DNA of 64,000 nt from Mycteria americana (taxonomy: Eukaryota; Chordata; Aves; Ciconiiformes; Ciconiidae). Location: contig NC_134370.1 of the NCBI RefSeq assembly GCF_035582795.1, positions 28,631,501 to 28,695,500 on the forward strand, read 5' to 3'. Within the stretch, counting starts at the first letter, position 1, and every line of letters begins with the position of its first letter. Made by a program: the position numbers and the translations under genes. The notes under the pieces were generated by a model that was given only the letters and a program-made list of their open reading frames with translations, did no database searches and was not told the DNA's origin. Positions 34,243 to 48,000 of this stretch are shown here, in pieces.

Positions 34243-34290
34243 TTCTAAGATTCAAGAAAAAAATAATTCTAAGATTTAAGAAAAAAATAA
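34243..34290 (+). repeat. 24-bp tandem duplication (one mismatch)
   Basis: Two adjacent copies of a 24-bp unit beginning TTCTAAGATT differ at one base (C versus T). This is a simple local duplication in spacer DNA. Confidence 0.85.
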
Positions 34291-34809
34291 TTGTTACATG
34301 AATAAAGCACCTGAGAGGTGAATTGGAATTTGATACCCGATAGCTCTCCCAAAATAGTCACCAAATGCGGGGAGGGGTGTAGTCAGTGGCATTTTACAAG
34401 GATCGGGACTTCTGAACAGATTCCTTGATCAATCCTTTTCACCAATACCAATATCAAATCACGGGTGGTGAAACTTATGGACAGAATGATGATAAACAGG
34501 TAATGATGATACCAGGAAAATCAGGCACAGCAATGAGAGTGACTTGATAGGTTCATGTCTACAAAAGCGTTTTTTTATATAGCCAACTACAAAGCTATAC
34601 TTCTGAGAACATGGAGGCAGCATGTATAGACAGAGCGAGTACTGCGTCCTCAAACCTGCGTGTTTGAAGGAGGTAAGGGCTGCAGTGGATGCAAAACTCA
34701 GCACGAGCATCCATTATGGTGCTGTGGCAAAAGGGCCACTGCGATTGCTGGGGGCAGGGAGCAGAAAGAGGGGGAAGCTCTGTTTTCAAAAAGGAGAGAC
34801 AAAGGCGTG

Positions 34810-35315
34810 CTCTGTGTGGTTCAGGAACCGTTTTCAAAAGACTTTGAAAAACTAGGCAAGTTGCAGAAAAGAGCCACAGAAATTATTTGGACTAGAAGAA
34901 AATCCCTTATAAAAAGAGACTTTTTAGCTTAAAGGAAAATAAAACGGGAGGGGGCGAAAGAAAGGGCTGAGAGTGATTTAATTACGCTATATCAATGGAA
35001 TGTGGGAAAAAATACCGGGTACTTAATTTACCATATGAAAGCACAAAAAGACACAACACCTGGATGTGAGGTGTGCAAATTAATACAGGAAATGAGGATC
35101 AAAGCCTGGCCAGTGAGGATGGTTAGCTTTGGACCAAGCCACCAACTGACGCGGGTCTTCCAGTCAAGATGAAATACCCCTTTTCGAAGACGTGCCAGAA
35201 GAGTTATTAGGCTAAATATGAGAGTAACTGGCTGAGATTTAATGACTTGTAGCATACGGGCTGTCAGACTAGATGCTTTAATGCTCACTTTTGGCCTCTG
35301 ACTGCATTTAAACCC
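34810..35315 (+). mobile_element. Old CR1-type LINE, 3' end fragment
   Basis: The stretch follows the CR1 3' end pattern. 'aggcaagttgcagaaaagagccacagaaattattt' near 34,854 corresponds to the RT-end 'gtgcagagaagggcaac' motif. The tail 'ctgtcagactagatgctttaatg' near 35,261-35,283, then 'cttttggcctctga', corresponds to the 'cagactagatgatc...tctggcc' terminus. No coding frame survives. The copy is heavily diverged and has internal unmatched sequence. The family call is from memory of the consensus. Confidence 0.65.
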
Positions 35316-35397
35316 CTCTTTCCTGATGTGAATCTTGGCTTCCCAGCGCTCCTTATCATTTCTTTCTACTCTTGTTCTCAGTCTGTTCTTGGAGCAG

Positions 35398-35438
35398 TCT
35401 CTCTCCCTCTCTCCCTCCTTCTCTCTCTCTCTCTCTCT
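35398..35438 (+). repeat. (CT)n polypyrimidine microsatellite
   Basis: About 40 bp of C/T-only sequence ends in a clean run of CT dinucleotides. It lies shortly after the end of the CR1 fragment. Confidence 0.9.
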
Positions 35439-38400
35439 GGTTTTATTATGCCACTGCAGACAAAACCTGGGGTTTTTGAAGGTCCTGAAGGGAGTTAGAC
35501 TCCCAGCTTCACCTGAATTCAAAGGGAACTGGGTGCCAAATGGAGATCTTGTGAAAGCCTCAACCCAGAGCCCTGAAATTCGGTGTAGCTTTGAAAACCT
35601 CATAAAAAGCAAGCTTGCTGATAGCAGGCTGTCTTGAGTTTTATTCCTTCATCTTAAGCATTTTTCTGATGGGGGTTCTATAAATATACACAATGATGAC
35701 TAGAAATAAGAGAGTACATGTCTGGCTGTCACATACAAATTTTCTGCAAAGAAAATCACCACAGTTATTTTACTGGCTGGTTATCTCAAAGCAGCAAGTA
35801 TCCAGACGGTTGTCTCCAACTGTTGTTATTAAATTCAGCAGGAAATCCATCCTGTCCAAAAGAATTATTAGTTTCCATTGCTCCTGGAAATGTCCGGAGA
35901 TGTTAATTTGTGCGTGTTTGCGTTGCACAAGTAGCCGGCCAGTGAGTAGGGCCGTGGTTTGATCTTGTCCTCGAGCTCTGGGAGCTGGGTGGCAGCTGTA
36001 AAACCGATGTCAACGTCTAGGCCAGGGGGTTATTTATGAAGGCAAGTCTTCCCAAAACACCCCGATCGCTCCAACTATAAATATGTTTCACATCACAGGG
36101 CGGCATTTGAAATTAGTAGTTTAACATATCAAAGTGGGGCCCAGATGCCATTAGCGGCAGTCTTTGCCATGAAGAAGTTGGTATTTGTCAGCTATTTCTG
36201 CCCAGAGGTGTGCGAGATACCACAGTTTCCCCTTTTACTTACAAGAGGAAATAACTGTGGTGGCAATCTGGTCTTTGTCAGTGCTGTAGAAGCTCAACCA
36301 CAAAGCAGTGGTCCCTTATTTATACCATAAGGCCCATCGGGGGTGGGAATCATCTACAAAAGGGAGCGGGAAGCAGAAGCAGGACCGGGGTGGGGGGGAG
36401 GATTTTGTCTTGGCCGACTGCCCAGAGCGGGGTCCCGCCTCGCCGGCCTCACCACAGCGCCGGCAAAGAGGGACCACCCTGGGGACCTGACCCCTCACTG
36501 TGTGGGGACCTGGGTGTGCTGGGGAGCCCTCGCCTGCTGCAGGGATGCTGTGCTCCCAGCCACCCTCCTTGCTGCCTCGCCCATCGGGGAGGCGACCAGA
36601 CGGCAAGGCGGCCATCAGAGGTAATTCCCGGTGCTCTGCCAGTCTCCAGCATACAGGTTTCTCTCTCCTCCTTTCTACAGCACAGGAGAGCTCGAACGTA
36701 TCCCCTGACTTCCCCACGGGACCTCGTTCCTTGGCCAGCAGACAGCTGATGGGATGGAGAAACCGGCATGCTCAGCCTTGGCCTGACCTCGCGCTGCAGC
36801 GTTACTTCTCAGGTCGTGTCAGCCATACCAAAATGATAGATGTCATCCTGGCGTAAGCCTGGCAGCCTGTCAGTGCAATTGCAGTACTCAACCACCAGCC
36901 CCTATTTGTCTTCCAGAGAGAGAAAAGCTCTAACTTGTTTAGAAAAGTTCAGATTTGTCTTTAAAACTCTGGTTCAGCTTGAAAATCATTGTGTTTCTGG
37001 CAAACTAAACACACAAACGTTTTTAAGGGGATGTCTGCATCAGGTCTCCATTTAGCGCTCTCAGTAACGCCACAGCCATGTATAGCTGTCTGGCAAAAGT
37101 CCTCTGGAGAAACACGACAGCACAGAAACACGCTGCCGCAGCCTTGAGAAAACAACCACGCAGCACTGACATTTTTCAGATGTTTGATTTTATAAAAGAT
37201 CCTTCTGGACATAAATAAAACAGGCCTCGGTGAGCACATACACACATAACAGGGCTCGCTGTCAGCGCTGCAGCGTAACGCACGCTGCAGTGAATACAGG
37301 CTGCGGTCGGCGGCGCGGGGCGTCCGGCGGCACCGGTGGGGCAATGGAAAGGCTGGAAATGCAGCCGGCCAGGGAGAGCCGCAGCCCCCCGGCACCAGCA
37401 CCAGCTGGGTCTGGGTCTTGTGGGAATTGCTCTGGAAGCACGCCAGCAAGTTGCACCTCAGCCAGAAGGCAAATCCCTGGGCTGGCTTCGGAGGCAGCAG
37501 GCAGCGTCTCGGAAGCCATCAGCATTCCACTGTGTCCTTTCCATCTCGTCCTGGGTGCACGATGGTGTACCCAAGGACCAGTCAGCCTGGCTGGGCTTGC
37601 CCTGATGTCGGTGAAACCTGCATAACCTCCTTTCCAGCATGGGACCGGTCCGCAGCGCTCAGAAATAGGGACCGTACCTGTCCTTCACCCAGAGAAAACA
37701 GTTGATGGCCAACAAGGCTTGATGCGCTGAGGTTTTAGTTGCACTGAAGCTGACCATTTCATTTATTTTTAAGAAATGGTTTCAAATACGTGTCTAACTT
37801 TAGAAGGGCAGTGGATTGTTATGCCGTAGTCAGCCCCACGCTTGCTTTATAAATCATGAATAAACGTATGACAAACCCTGCAAGGCTTTGGGTTTTACCT
37901 GTTGCGCTTTACTGTCACCTCTCCTTATGGCTGGGATGCCTGTGTCAGCCAAGGAGCACTCCTCCAAAGGCTAACAAAACCCCTGCTCTGATCCTCTGCA
38001 GACGGTCAGGGCACGTTCCCGGGCGTTGCCCAAATACTCCCGTGGTCACCAGGGTGCCTGCCGGTCTTGCTTTCCTCTATACTATGCTGCCAGGTAAATG
38101 GGGCTGGCACTGAACCAAAGCAAATGGTTATTTAGTAAGGTCAAGTTTTTCTAGAAAATAGGTATAGAAAAACAGAGGTATAGAAAATAAAGCACAGAAC
38201 CCAAAACTTTGAATAGCAACAACAGAATTCTTTTTCCCTCTTACCCGAGTACAGTTTCTCCAGCTTGGAGCCCCAGGGATCTGTAGTCAAAGGCTCATAC
38301 CCTCTCTTCCCTGTTTCCAGAGGATATTTCTGAACTCCAGCAACAATGACACTAATTTGGGGTTCAGAACTTCTCTATCTTTTGACCTTCCCTTTTCCCT

Positions 38401-41400
38401 CCCCTCTGCCTCCGAGCAGGTGGCCTGGGTACCCAGGTGTTTTGCACACAACCAGCCGGTCAGTGTGGCCCATGCAACGGCCTCCCCTAGCTCACACGTG
38501 GTTAGCTGGGAATCACCAAGTTTCTACTCAGCTTTTTTACCTTCTCCAAGTAGTTTGCTCGTCCTTCACAAAGCTTTCCATGGATTTATATGCTCCATAT
38601 ACAGAACATTAATTGCAAACTCATCAACTTTGGTACGTTTGCAAATTCTTGTGGAGAAATTAAAAAAGCAGGCGTGTGTTGTCCAGCTGCCTCTGGGGCA
38701 GCATGCCCTTACTGCCTTCTCTCGCCCTGGGAACTTCATGCCACGTGCACTCTCCACCATGGCTCCTGCAAATGAAGCAGGGCTTTGGCAATTAGTAACA
38801 ATACTGAAATACAGCCATTCAAAAGAACAGCACTGCAACCACACATACAAGCTAAAAACGCTTTTCCAATGATGAGTTCAAGATGGATAAAACCCTTTAC
38901 ATGTTGCAGGGCTCCATACAAGGAAGAATTTGAAGCGTCGACCCTTAACATTTCCTATCTTTCAAGTGCTGTGTTTTACTATCTAATGGCTTACTGCTGA
39001 CAAATCTTGATTATCTGGTGTAGTGAAGGATTGGGATGACCAAGACAAAGTAAAAACAAAGATAATACGAAGCATATGGCAATTAAACGGTAAGAAAATA
39101 AGAGCACTGTGGAAGACTGAGCAGCACCGACTTGGGTAGGGGTGGCCACGGAGGACCGTGCGATGGGAAAGGGCTGCAGTTCATCCAAGCCTTTTTGCAA
39201 CTCACTTTGGACTCCCTGTGTTCCCAGTATGATTAATGCCCAGCCTAAGTAATCTGCCCGTGAGTGGTTGAGGGCTGTTTTATTTTCCTACACGGCCAAA
39301 TCACTCCAATAAGGCGTTTTGCACTCCCTGTGTTACTGGTGATGGCTCAAAGTGAGGTCAGCACAGAGGAATGGCGAGCATTCCACACCGTTAGCCACCC
39401 CTGCAGACCCCCGCAAACCACGCTGGGGCTGGAATTGGCCACCCTGGCCGGTGGCGATGCCCTCCCGGCCCCGGCCCTGGATAGGCAGCGCAGGCTGGCT
39501 TTCCACAGCAAACGGGCTGCAAATGGAGTTCAATACAGGTGTATGTGGGGAAGTGACTCGGGAATCATTCCCAGATGTTGTAAAATGTCTCCAGCTCCCA
39601 GCCAAGCTGCTGGGGGCTTTCAAAACAGCTTACCACTAGCTGGAAAATGTTTATAGAGGGGAGCAAAAGCCCAGAACATTCATTCACGTTTGATTGCTCA
39701 GTGTGAGCCTGGATCCCTTCCTAGGGCCCGGGGTATTTGGGCAGGTCGGCTGCAGGGAAGACACACAAAGCCTTATCAGGCAGCTCATTCAGGAGTGCTT
39801 GTGACTTTCTCAGCACTACTTTCTGACCGGCTCTTTTCCAAAGTAACCATCCTTGCTCTCTCCCTCTGGCACTGTGACCCTGGAACAAGCGTATCACAGT
39901 TTTGGCATGTTTGGGACATGCTACCACAGTACAGCAATATTATGTGGCAAGCACAACATATGTTTTGGAAGAGAGTTTGGTTTATTTTAGCTGCTCCAAA
40001 TTTACTTGACCTGTTTAATCCAGCTTTCACACTACATCATCTCAATCACTGGGATTGCTTTTAGGTCATGCCCCACACAACATGTGCAGCCAGCTGGCCT
40101 TTCATCTGTATGCTTAATTGTCCAAAATGATTTCCATGTGATTAATATAAAACCCCAACATCCGTGATAGGCCAGGCTGCTCCATCATCCACGGTATGTT
40201 TGGCAGGTGCAGGGTCTGGCCCACTGAGAAAGGAATAGTGTGAACAGGGCATGTTGGGGAGCCTAGACAGCTTCCTAGCTGGGTGTTATCCGATTGCTCC
40301 CCACCTAGGCTGGGTGTAAGTTAATATTGACTCAGGCACCTATGGGGAATGAGTGGGGGGCAAAGCTCATGGCGTGAGCAGCCCCGTCCTTCTCTGGATG
40401 CTGAGCCATGGCTTTGCATGGCTCTTTGCTGCTCTGTGTATGGAAACAGCAGCTCAGGCTAGTTCTGGCATGGGAGCCACTGCCACGCACAGGGGTACAC
40501 AGGCATGCCTCTTCTTTTGGGACCTGCCCCCTCCGAACTCGCAGCATAGCGCTGCGGCCGTGGCAGTGGGAGCAGCGGTGGCCGGAGGCTGCTGCAAGCA
40601 CTGCTGTGGTCCAGAGGCTGAGGTGCTGCAGGTGAAGGTGTGAGTGCCAGGAAAGTCCCGTGGCTGCTGCAGGTCGTCTCCGGCAGACACTGAGCTGGGG
40701 GACGGGAGAGCTGACGGTGCCCTGCTCACAGATCACACCAGGAGAAATGCCACAGGTGTCATCAAGGGATGAACAGCCACAATGGCTACACCCTCACCCT
40801 CACGCTGCTGCCTGTCATACCCGTGCTGTGGCTGTACGTGAGTTTTCTCTCTTGCAGGGACTTTAGTGTAGTACCCTGAGAGGGTTTCATTCCCCGTACA
40901 AAATGAGATGATTGCTGTCGGCATCATTTCTTTAAAAGGGAGCCGCTCTGTCCCCACTCCTACCCTCTGGTTTCTCCTGCCAACAGCAACAACCATCACC
41001 CCTGCCCGTCAGCCACTCCCTTGCCAGCCAACTGAATCATACTGGAGAGGGGAGGCTTTTTTGGGTGCTAAAACTTTACAACGCAAAGACTTACAGAATA
41101 CACCCATATGCCTTGCCTGGAAACTGGCTCCCACCTCTGCGGAAAAAGCCAGGCAGTCTCAATTAGGCATTCATGGAAAGTGGGGACGAGCTGGGGCCGG
41201 AGCCAGCGGCTGCAAAAGTTTCCACATTTGCCAGCACTGCTCTTGCAGACCTGTCTGCTAACTCCGTCTCAGGCTCCTTCTCACTAGGCAACCAAATGTG
41301 CTAAAAGGAGAAATCAAGAAGAACATTTTCACACCCGGCTTACTGTGTTTGGGATTTTTTTTTGCTGCACTGAAAAACCCTTGCACCGTGTCACTTGTCT

Positions 41401-41996
41401 CCCCTAATGGTCAGCGGAGCAGAGTGCTCCCCTAAGCAATGTGCTTTCTGCCCTGAAGAGCTATTCAGTGGCTCCACCCGGCCAAAGAAACGAAGAGGGC
41501 TTCAAACAGGCCACTCATGGGGTAGAAAAATCAGATTCATCCCTGATGGGAAGGCCTCCTAGAGCTGTTGACCTATCTGAGGAGTGACAGAAGGAGCTCC
41601 GGGAAGAAGAAAAGGTCGGGATTATTCGACTGTAACCCAGCTGCAGGTGATCACGCTCGGGGGCTAACAGGGCAACCAAGAACTCAGCTCCCACTCCTTG
41701 CAAAGTAGTGCTGTCTGCCTCAGACGTGGCATGTTTGGTTCTCTCCCCAGCCAGTGACGGGGACTGTGTGAGAAAGACCAGAAACCACAACCATGACTTG
41801 ATTACAGAGACCTTGCTTTGCTTCCCGCAAGGGCACTGAAATAGCCGTGGTCACGCACCTGCTTCCTTCTGATCTAGAGGTGGCCAGGGTTCAGCGCTGG
41901 CTGAAGCCTGAGTAGTTGGCCTAGCTATTTCTCCCTGTCCTTCTAACAAAGTGGAGGCCCTTCAGTGCTTCCTAAAGAAACGCTTCTCATTTAAAC

Positions 41997-42011
41997 AAAA
42001 AAAAAAAAAAA
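41997..42011 (+). repeat. Poly(A) tract, 15 bp
   Basis: An A15 run lies in spacer DNA. No retroposed gene or LINE body is visible to its left, so it is listed as a homopolymer only. Confidence 0.8.
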
Positions 42012-45000
42012 TTACTCAACACTGTAGAACAAATAATTTTCTTAAAAGTACCACTGGCAGTGGAGAGCACCAGGGTGTTTGCCTACGCCGCAGGCGGCGT
42101 GGGGCAGGGGCTGGTTGGGATGTGTGTGAGAATGCTATTAAGGATGTGGGGAGGAGACAGCATGTTCTTGTAATACAAAATGTTGCTTTTGAAAAACCAG
42201 GAGTGGTGCAGAGCACATAAAATAACTTCAGGCTTGAAATAAAGAGGCCACAAAAGACCAACAACTGTGAAATACAGGCAATAGGGGGAAGCTGAGAGAG
42301 GCAAGAGAAACCGAGGAGGTAGGAGGCATCTAGGGACTTGAAGTTTACAGTTCCAGTTATTTCATGCACAATCACTTACAAACTAAATCTATAGGTGAAG
42401 GAGCCTCTGCGGAAGTTGATCAACTTTATCATCTAAACATACATGTCTCATTCCAGTCACTGGAAAGATTTTAACCAGCTAGGATTTTTAGAAGATTAGT
42501 TATTGGGATTTTGTTGTTGTTGTTTGTTTGACCTGGGGAACAGGGCACAGCTTTGGAGTGAATTAATAGCAGATTTCTTTTTCTTTGCTTTTTTTCCTTG
42601 GGTCCCTGAAAGGGATTGGTGACATGCTAGAGACCAGGGAGTACCTGGGTTAAAAGAAAAGCAGTTTTTAACTCTTAAGAAAACAAGAATACCTGCCAGT
42701 AGTGAAAATGAGGTTTATATGCCCCTTACTGTAAAGTTAAACACTACCAGCTGTATTGTCTACCTTTACAAAAAGAACTCAGGTGACAAATTTCCCCTAC
42801 TTTTCATATTTAGAAAGGTGTTTGAAATCTGCCAGGTTTGCTGGTAAGGTATTGAAGAGAAGATCAGGTTTATGAAGTGTATTAAGTTCTCATTTAAAAA
42901 AAATAAAAATCTAAGCTATATTTCATATGTAGAGCCCTTGAGGGAGCAAATCACACATACCTTAGACTGAACTTCACCTTTCCTGGGACTGTAAAGCCTT
43001 ATTTGAGCCCCTATTTCTTCTCCTGTTGTGCTAAATTCTTGCAAAGAGGTGCTCAGGGCTCAGTGTAGGAAGGAAATCGGGGGAGGAAAAGTTCACTTTC
43101 TTCTCTTGGCTACATTTATTTCACAAAAGCCTCCAGATGTAACTCCTTTGCTCTGAATATTTCTGTCTGCCTCAGACTGACATTTCCTCCCCTTGTAGAG
43201 AGATGGGCAGAGATATTTATGGCAGAAAAGATAAATTGTAAAGTGTTTCCCAATCCAGCTCTGCACATCTCGTGCTTTCCCCAGAACTCCTGTGTGCTTT
43301 TACTCGTACAAGAACGCCTCAGGACTCTGAACAGCATGAGGGGCTGTCTGCATGTGAAGCTGTACCCCTGGAGTTAAAGACATCATTTAAGATCAGTAGA
43401 TGGGGAAACATGGGTGCAGGCTAACCAACCTCCACGTTAATTCGGGATGTCCTTGGCTGTGGCTTGGTGCTAGGCAGAAGGGCGTAGTGTACCATGGCTG
43501 AAACCCATCATGGAAGCCCAACACAGCTTGGCTACCTCCCATCCCCATCGCAGCACGGCGCATGGCTCAGCCAGAGCCTACGACCTCATCCTTATGAGCT
43601 CCGTTCACTGGACCTTTAGGATGCCAGGAGGTGCTTAAACACCTCTTAGAAATTTTACTTGACTCAGTAAATTCCTTTGTGACCCCAGAAAACCATGTGG
43701 TGAGGCTAATCGAGGGCTAAACCCTCTCCTGCCACTTGGAGAGCAAGAGCGGGTGGTGTGGCCCAGCAAGCAGGAATGCAGTGCGTGGCTGTGTTTAAAA
43801 TAACTTTAAACACAGCTAATTAGGACCAGCTTTTCAAACAAAAGTATGAATTTAAAAAAAAAAAGATACCAAACTAGCTACAGTAGTGCAATATTCAGTT
43901 GTAGACTACAAATTACAGTGGTGTTTCAATTAGTTTCCTGCCAATTCACCCAACAGAGCATGAGCATAGGTAAGTTGCAAGGTTTTCTTCCAAACTGTAT
44001 ATGCTGGGGAACTAACGGGTATTTCCCTGGGCATGTCTGTCCAAGCCTGCCCCGACAGCTGTCAGCTGCTTGATGGGTGCCATGCAAATGGTTCCTTACA
44101 TACAGGGCTGAAAGTATGTTTACATTCATATATTGCATCTCCTACTGTCAAATAAAAAATAGTTCTCTCAGACCAGCCCAATGATCAGACCAGCACCTAC
44201 TCTGGTATCTTCTTTCCTACAACAGCTTACTGAGGGAAAAGATTAAACATAGGCAATCAGCCTGCTCTTGGCGTCGTCTCTTGCTGCTGGCTGCTTCTGT
44301 GCTTTGGGACTTCCTCAGCCAGGGTTGCATCTTTGTGGTTAATAACCTTTAGAGGATTTTTTTTTTTTTAATGTGGTTTTGTAATTGGTTTTGCTCTCAT
44401 TTATTCTTTTGACAGCTAGAATATCCCATGACTATGAATTTCAGTCTGATGTGTGAAATTTTTGTTTTAATTATGTTACCTCAGATAATTTTATCCAAAA
44501 TTCCCTGCTTCTAAAAGGAAAGCATTGTAGAAACAATGAATATTTCCTCCCTTATTCGTGTCATTATGTTATAGGCCACTATCGCATCCGCCCTCAGTGA
44601 TCTCTTTTCCAGGGGATGGAGTCCCAGTGCACAAAGTCTCTTTGCACGGGGAAACTATTTCTTTCCTTTCATCGTTCCTGATTTTTTGACTTCTGTTTTA
44701 TCCTTTTAGAGTGATAAGGATCATATAATGATGCTTTCTCTTTGGTTTCCTGTCCCTACTTCCAAATCCTCTATTTGCCTCTTCTTTTGTTTTTTAAACT
44801 ATTTTAAACTATTATGATCATTGAGTTGAATTGTTCAAAATAACACCATGTGCTTATTCCTGACTGTTACTAGCTAATTTAAAATCTATTCTTGAATACG
44901 CACCATCTGGGGTGTCTTTCGCTGAGTGTCAGGGACTCTGTCAGCTACTACTCATGTTCGGGTTTGCTTTTGCTACTCTGACTCAGTGAATTGCTGTTCA

Positions 45001-48000
45001 CCTCCCTGAGGAAGACTAGCTTAATCAGTTGGTTCAGTTCCTTCCAATCCTGAAAGATATTGGTGCGAGTGCATACTGGTTATCTTTATTTAACTCAGCC
45101 ACTTTGACCTCAGTTTAATTAAAGCAATGCAAACACCTGGGATAGCCAAATGGCCAATGAAGTAACTACACCTTAGACCAAATAGCTGGGCAAGGTATTA
45201 CGTGATATGTGCGATCACTGTATTCAAAAATTGCCTGGCACATTCAGAAACTTCAGCAGGGTACGTTGGAAAGCAGTTTGAATTGGTTCACCACAACGTG
45301 CGTTATTCAAGTTTCTGTCCAGCGAAGCTTACTTTTGCATATTTCCTTGATGAAATTTCTACAGCTGCCTAAGACTTAACTGTGTTGAGATTTCAATTAG
45401 TGTGAACATTAAAATGAGAGTTATTTGTCTCTCCTAGCTGTGAATTGAACTGTCCTTTGCCTCCCAGCTGCCTGTGAGGATTCCTGTTGGTGGCACTGAT
45501 GTCTTTGCACTTTTTTCTGGTAGCGCTGTTGGAGAGGGCTGTTTGGATTTGCACTGCGGCAGGCAGCACCAGGCGGGAAGTGCCTGCACCTGGGGAGGAG
45601 CCGGTGCCCCCACAGCTGGCCAGCACAGCTGGAGCCCCCGCAATCAGGGCCAGCAGCCAATGTGAGAGAGGTGGGGGGAGACGAGGCCCTTTCCAGGGGC
45701 TGTGGGTGCCAGCTCTCTGAATTTCTACCTGAAGGTACTCAACAAAGGTATTTTTTTCCTATGCCCGTGGTATTTGTCTGTTTATCACTGTTTTATTTGC
45801 AGTAGTTTTGAGGCCTTACTTCCTATTACTTCTGCAGTGTTTTCCTGCATTATTACTTCTTCTCAAAGTTTTGCTGGCTGAAATCAAATGGAGCATAAGT
45901 ATGTCTGTCTCCTTGGAAGTCCATTGAGTTGTACCTTCTTGTTATGTTGCAAAACTATAAGGAAACCTTACGAAAAGCTGGCTGGAGTTAGGTTTCCCAT
46001 ACCTGCTGCTCAGATGTGTTCAGAAATTGTGTAAGAGAAAGCTTTCTCATAGCATTCTAGTTTCTGTTCTCAGCTGGTGAAAAGGAGGCTAGAGTACAAA
46101 ATAAAAGAAAATCTTTGGCTTGTACCCTACTCCGCTTAAAACATCCATAAAGTTTTTGGCTATGATTTGCTTTCCCTGTAGGCATGGGTTTTGGTTGGGT
46201 TAGCTGGGCATGTAAGCTCCATTTTTACCTTTTATTAAAACAAAAAGGAAAAAAGTCAATGATTACTGCATTTTATTTAGCTAAGCTCACGGTGCAGAAG
46301 CAAAGTCTCTTGCTGCTGCCTCTGTGGTCTCCTCATCAGCCACAGAGCCACATGCCTGGGCAGTGCTTTTAAACAGGGGTGGCTGATGGTGTTCTGTTCT
46401 CTTGCGGAGCGATGCTGGCCATCTCTGCTCACCTGGGCTACAAATCAGGGATGCTCTAACCCCTCATGAATGTGATTGCCTCAGCATCAGTGTTGGCCCT
46501 TTGGAAAAAGACCCAATAAATGCTGACTGAGGTAGGTGTTTCTCAGCATATTCAGTTACTAAAAATGTCTCCTGAAGTTTGTAAAAGGATTTTGAGAGCT
46601 ATGTTGTTTGAATGAGGTTTTGCAGTTTTGGTAGGTTCTATCAAGACCACTTTTCTGAGTTTTGTTATTATCTGAAGTGTTTTTGAGATATGGATGGTGA
46701 GGAAGAGAATTGCATTACTTTCAGTAAAACAAAAGTGCTTGGTGAGTAGGTGTGGGCCCAATAGCTGGTGTTACCGAGACAGGAGTTTGCAAATGATCTG
46801 TTTCTCTAAGTTCAGGAGGTGAATACTAGGGAAAAGCAAAGCTGAATGTTGTATTCTATTTTTTCAGGACAAAAAACTATGTACTATGTGCTTCTCAGGA
46901 GTAAGGATTTTATATGTTCTTCCAGTTAGGAGGTTTCTTCAGTTCTTGATGTCTTAGTTCTTAGTGGAAAGACCTGACTGTCAGCATTCAGCCCTCGGTG
47001 TTTCAGGTTCCTCTCCTGCCAATGTCTCTTGTGTACATCCTTCTTCAGAGGGATATGGAGAAAGGAGGAGCCTTTTAAACTTACGCGACTTGTGTTACAT
47101 GGCAGTGCATGCTCCGTGTGGGGGGGCTCTGAGCAAGACTACACAAATGTAACATGCAGACTGTTTATCCTTCCTAGTTGCAATTTAAGGTCTAGTTCGT
47201 ACACCTGCTAATATACTAGAAGGATCTGAGATGGGGGTTTTGATATGATGTGCCTAACTTTAAAACTGGTAACCTTGGTGTACTGTTTAAATTGTTTTTC
47301 CATGAAGAATAATGAAACAGCTTTTTATTTCAAAGTATCAGTGCTATATGAAATCCCTGTTATGAAATCCCTATTATTTTTCTTAAAGTGGGAATTATTT
47401 GGCCCTTCTGTTACGAGGAGGGTGTTGCATTGCCTCTTGACCTCATTCACATAGAGCAGGAAGGTGAAGCGCTTGGCAATGAAAAACGAGGGAAAAGTAG
47501 TTTGATCATTACAAAAATGATCGTCGACAAATGACGCCATATCGTTTGTGTTAATTTACTTTTGTTTTAAATGTGAAAAAGTCATTGCTTTGAGGAATCA
47601 CAGAAAATGTGGTAATAGGGAGCTAGGACTTCGCGGTTGGTCTACTCAGCGTTTTTCCGGTCTCAGTGGAGTGCTAAATCTGAGGTGTTGGCGTTTGGGG
47701 AGCCCCCAGTTCTTCTGGTGGAAAGTTGTATTTCAGTTCCGAGCTTGGCTTTTGTGGCTCGTGTTTGCTATGGGAACAGTGCTATTGGCAAGCTTTATAC
47801 TGAAGAGCAGTGTGTTTTGTTTTTCAAGCAATAATTTACCAACTAGCCCTGAATATGTGCTTTTCCTTTCCATGGGAGGATGGGATTCCTTTTCCATGGG
47901 ATTCCTTTCAGCTGGGAGGATGTCTTTCATCATTTGATGAAATAGTCACTTTTTTCAAGGCTTCAGAATTGCACGATTCCTCCCGCCGCCCAACGCATAC

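Larger units (their letters stand above)
22621..34809. other. Gene-free spacer with GC-rich patches
   Basis: No convincing gene is visible. GC-rich patches occur at about 23,880-24,540, 25,300-25,680, 25,950-26,230, 27,200-28,230, 29,090-29,140, 29,740-30,000 and 32,040-32,330. Their open frames overlap on both strands and match no family. A (GCCGT)n microsatellite, a 24-bp duplication and a possible regulatory cluster are listed separately. Short homopolymers occur at about 31,610-31,624 (T), 32,908-32,920 (T) and 33,080-33,095 (A). Confidence 0.5.
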
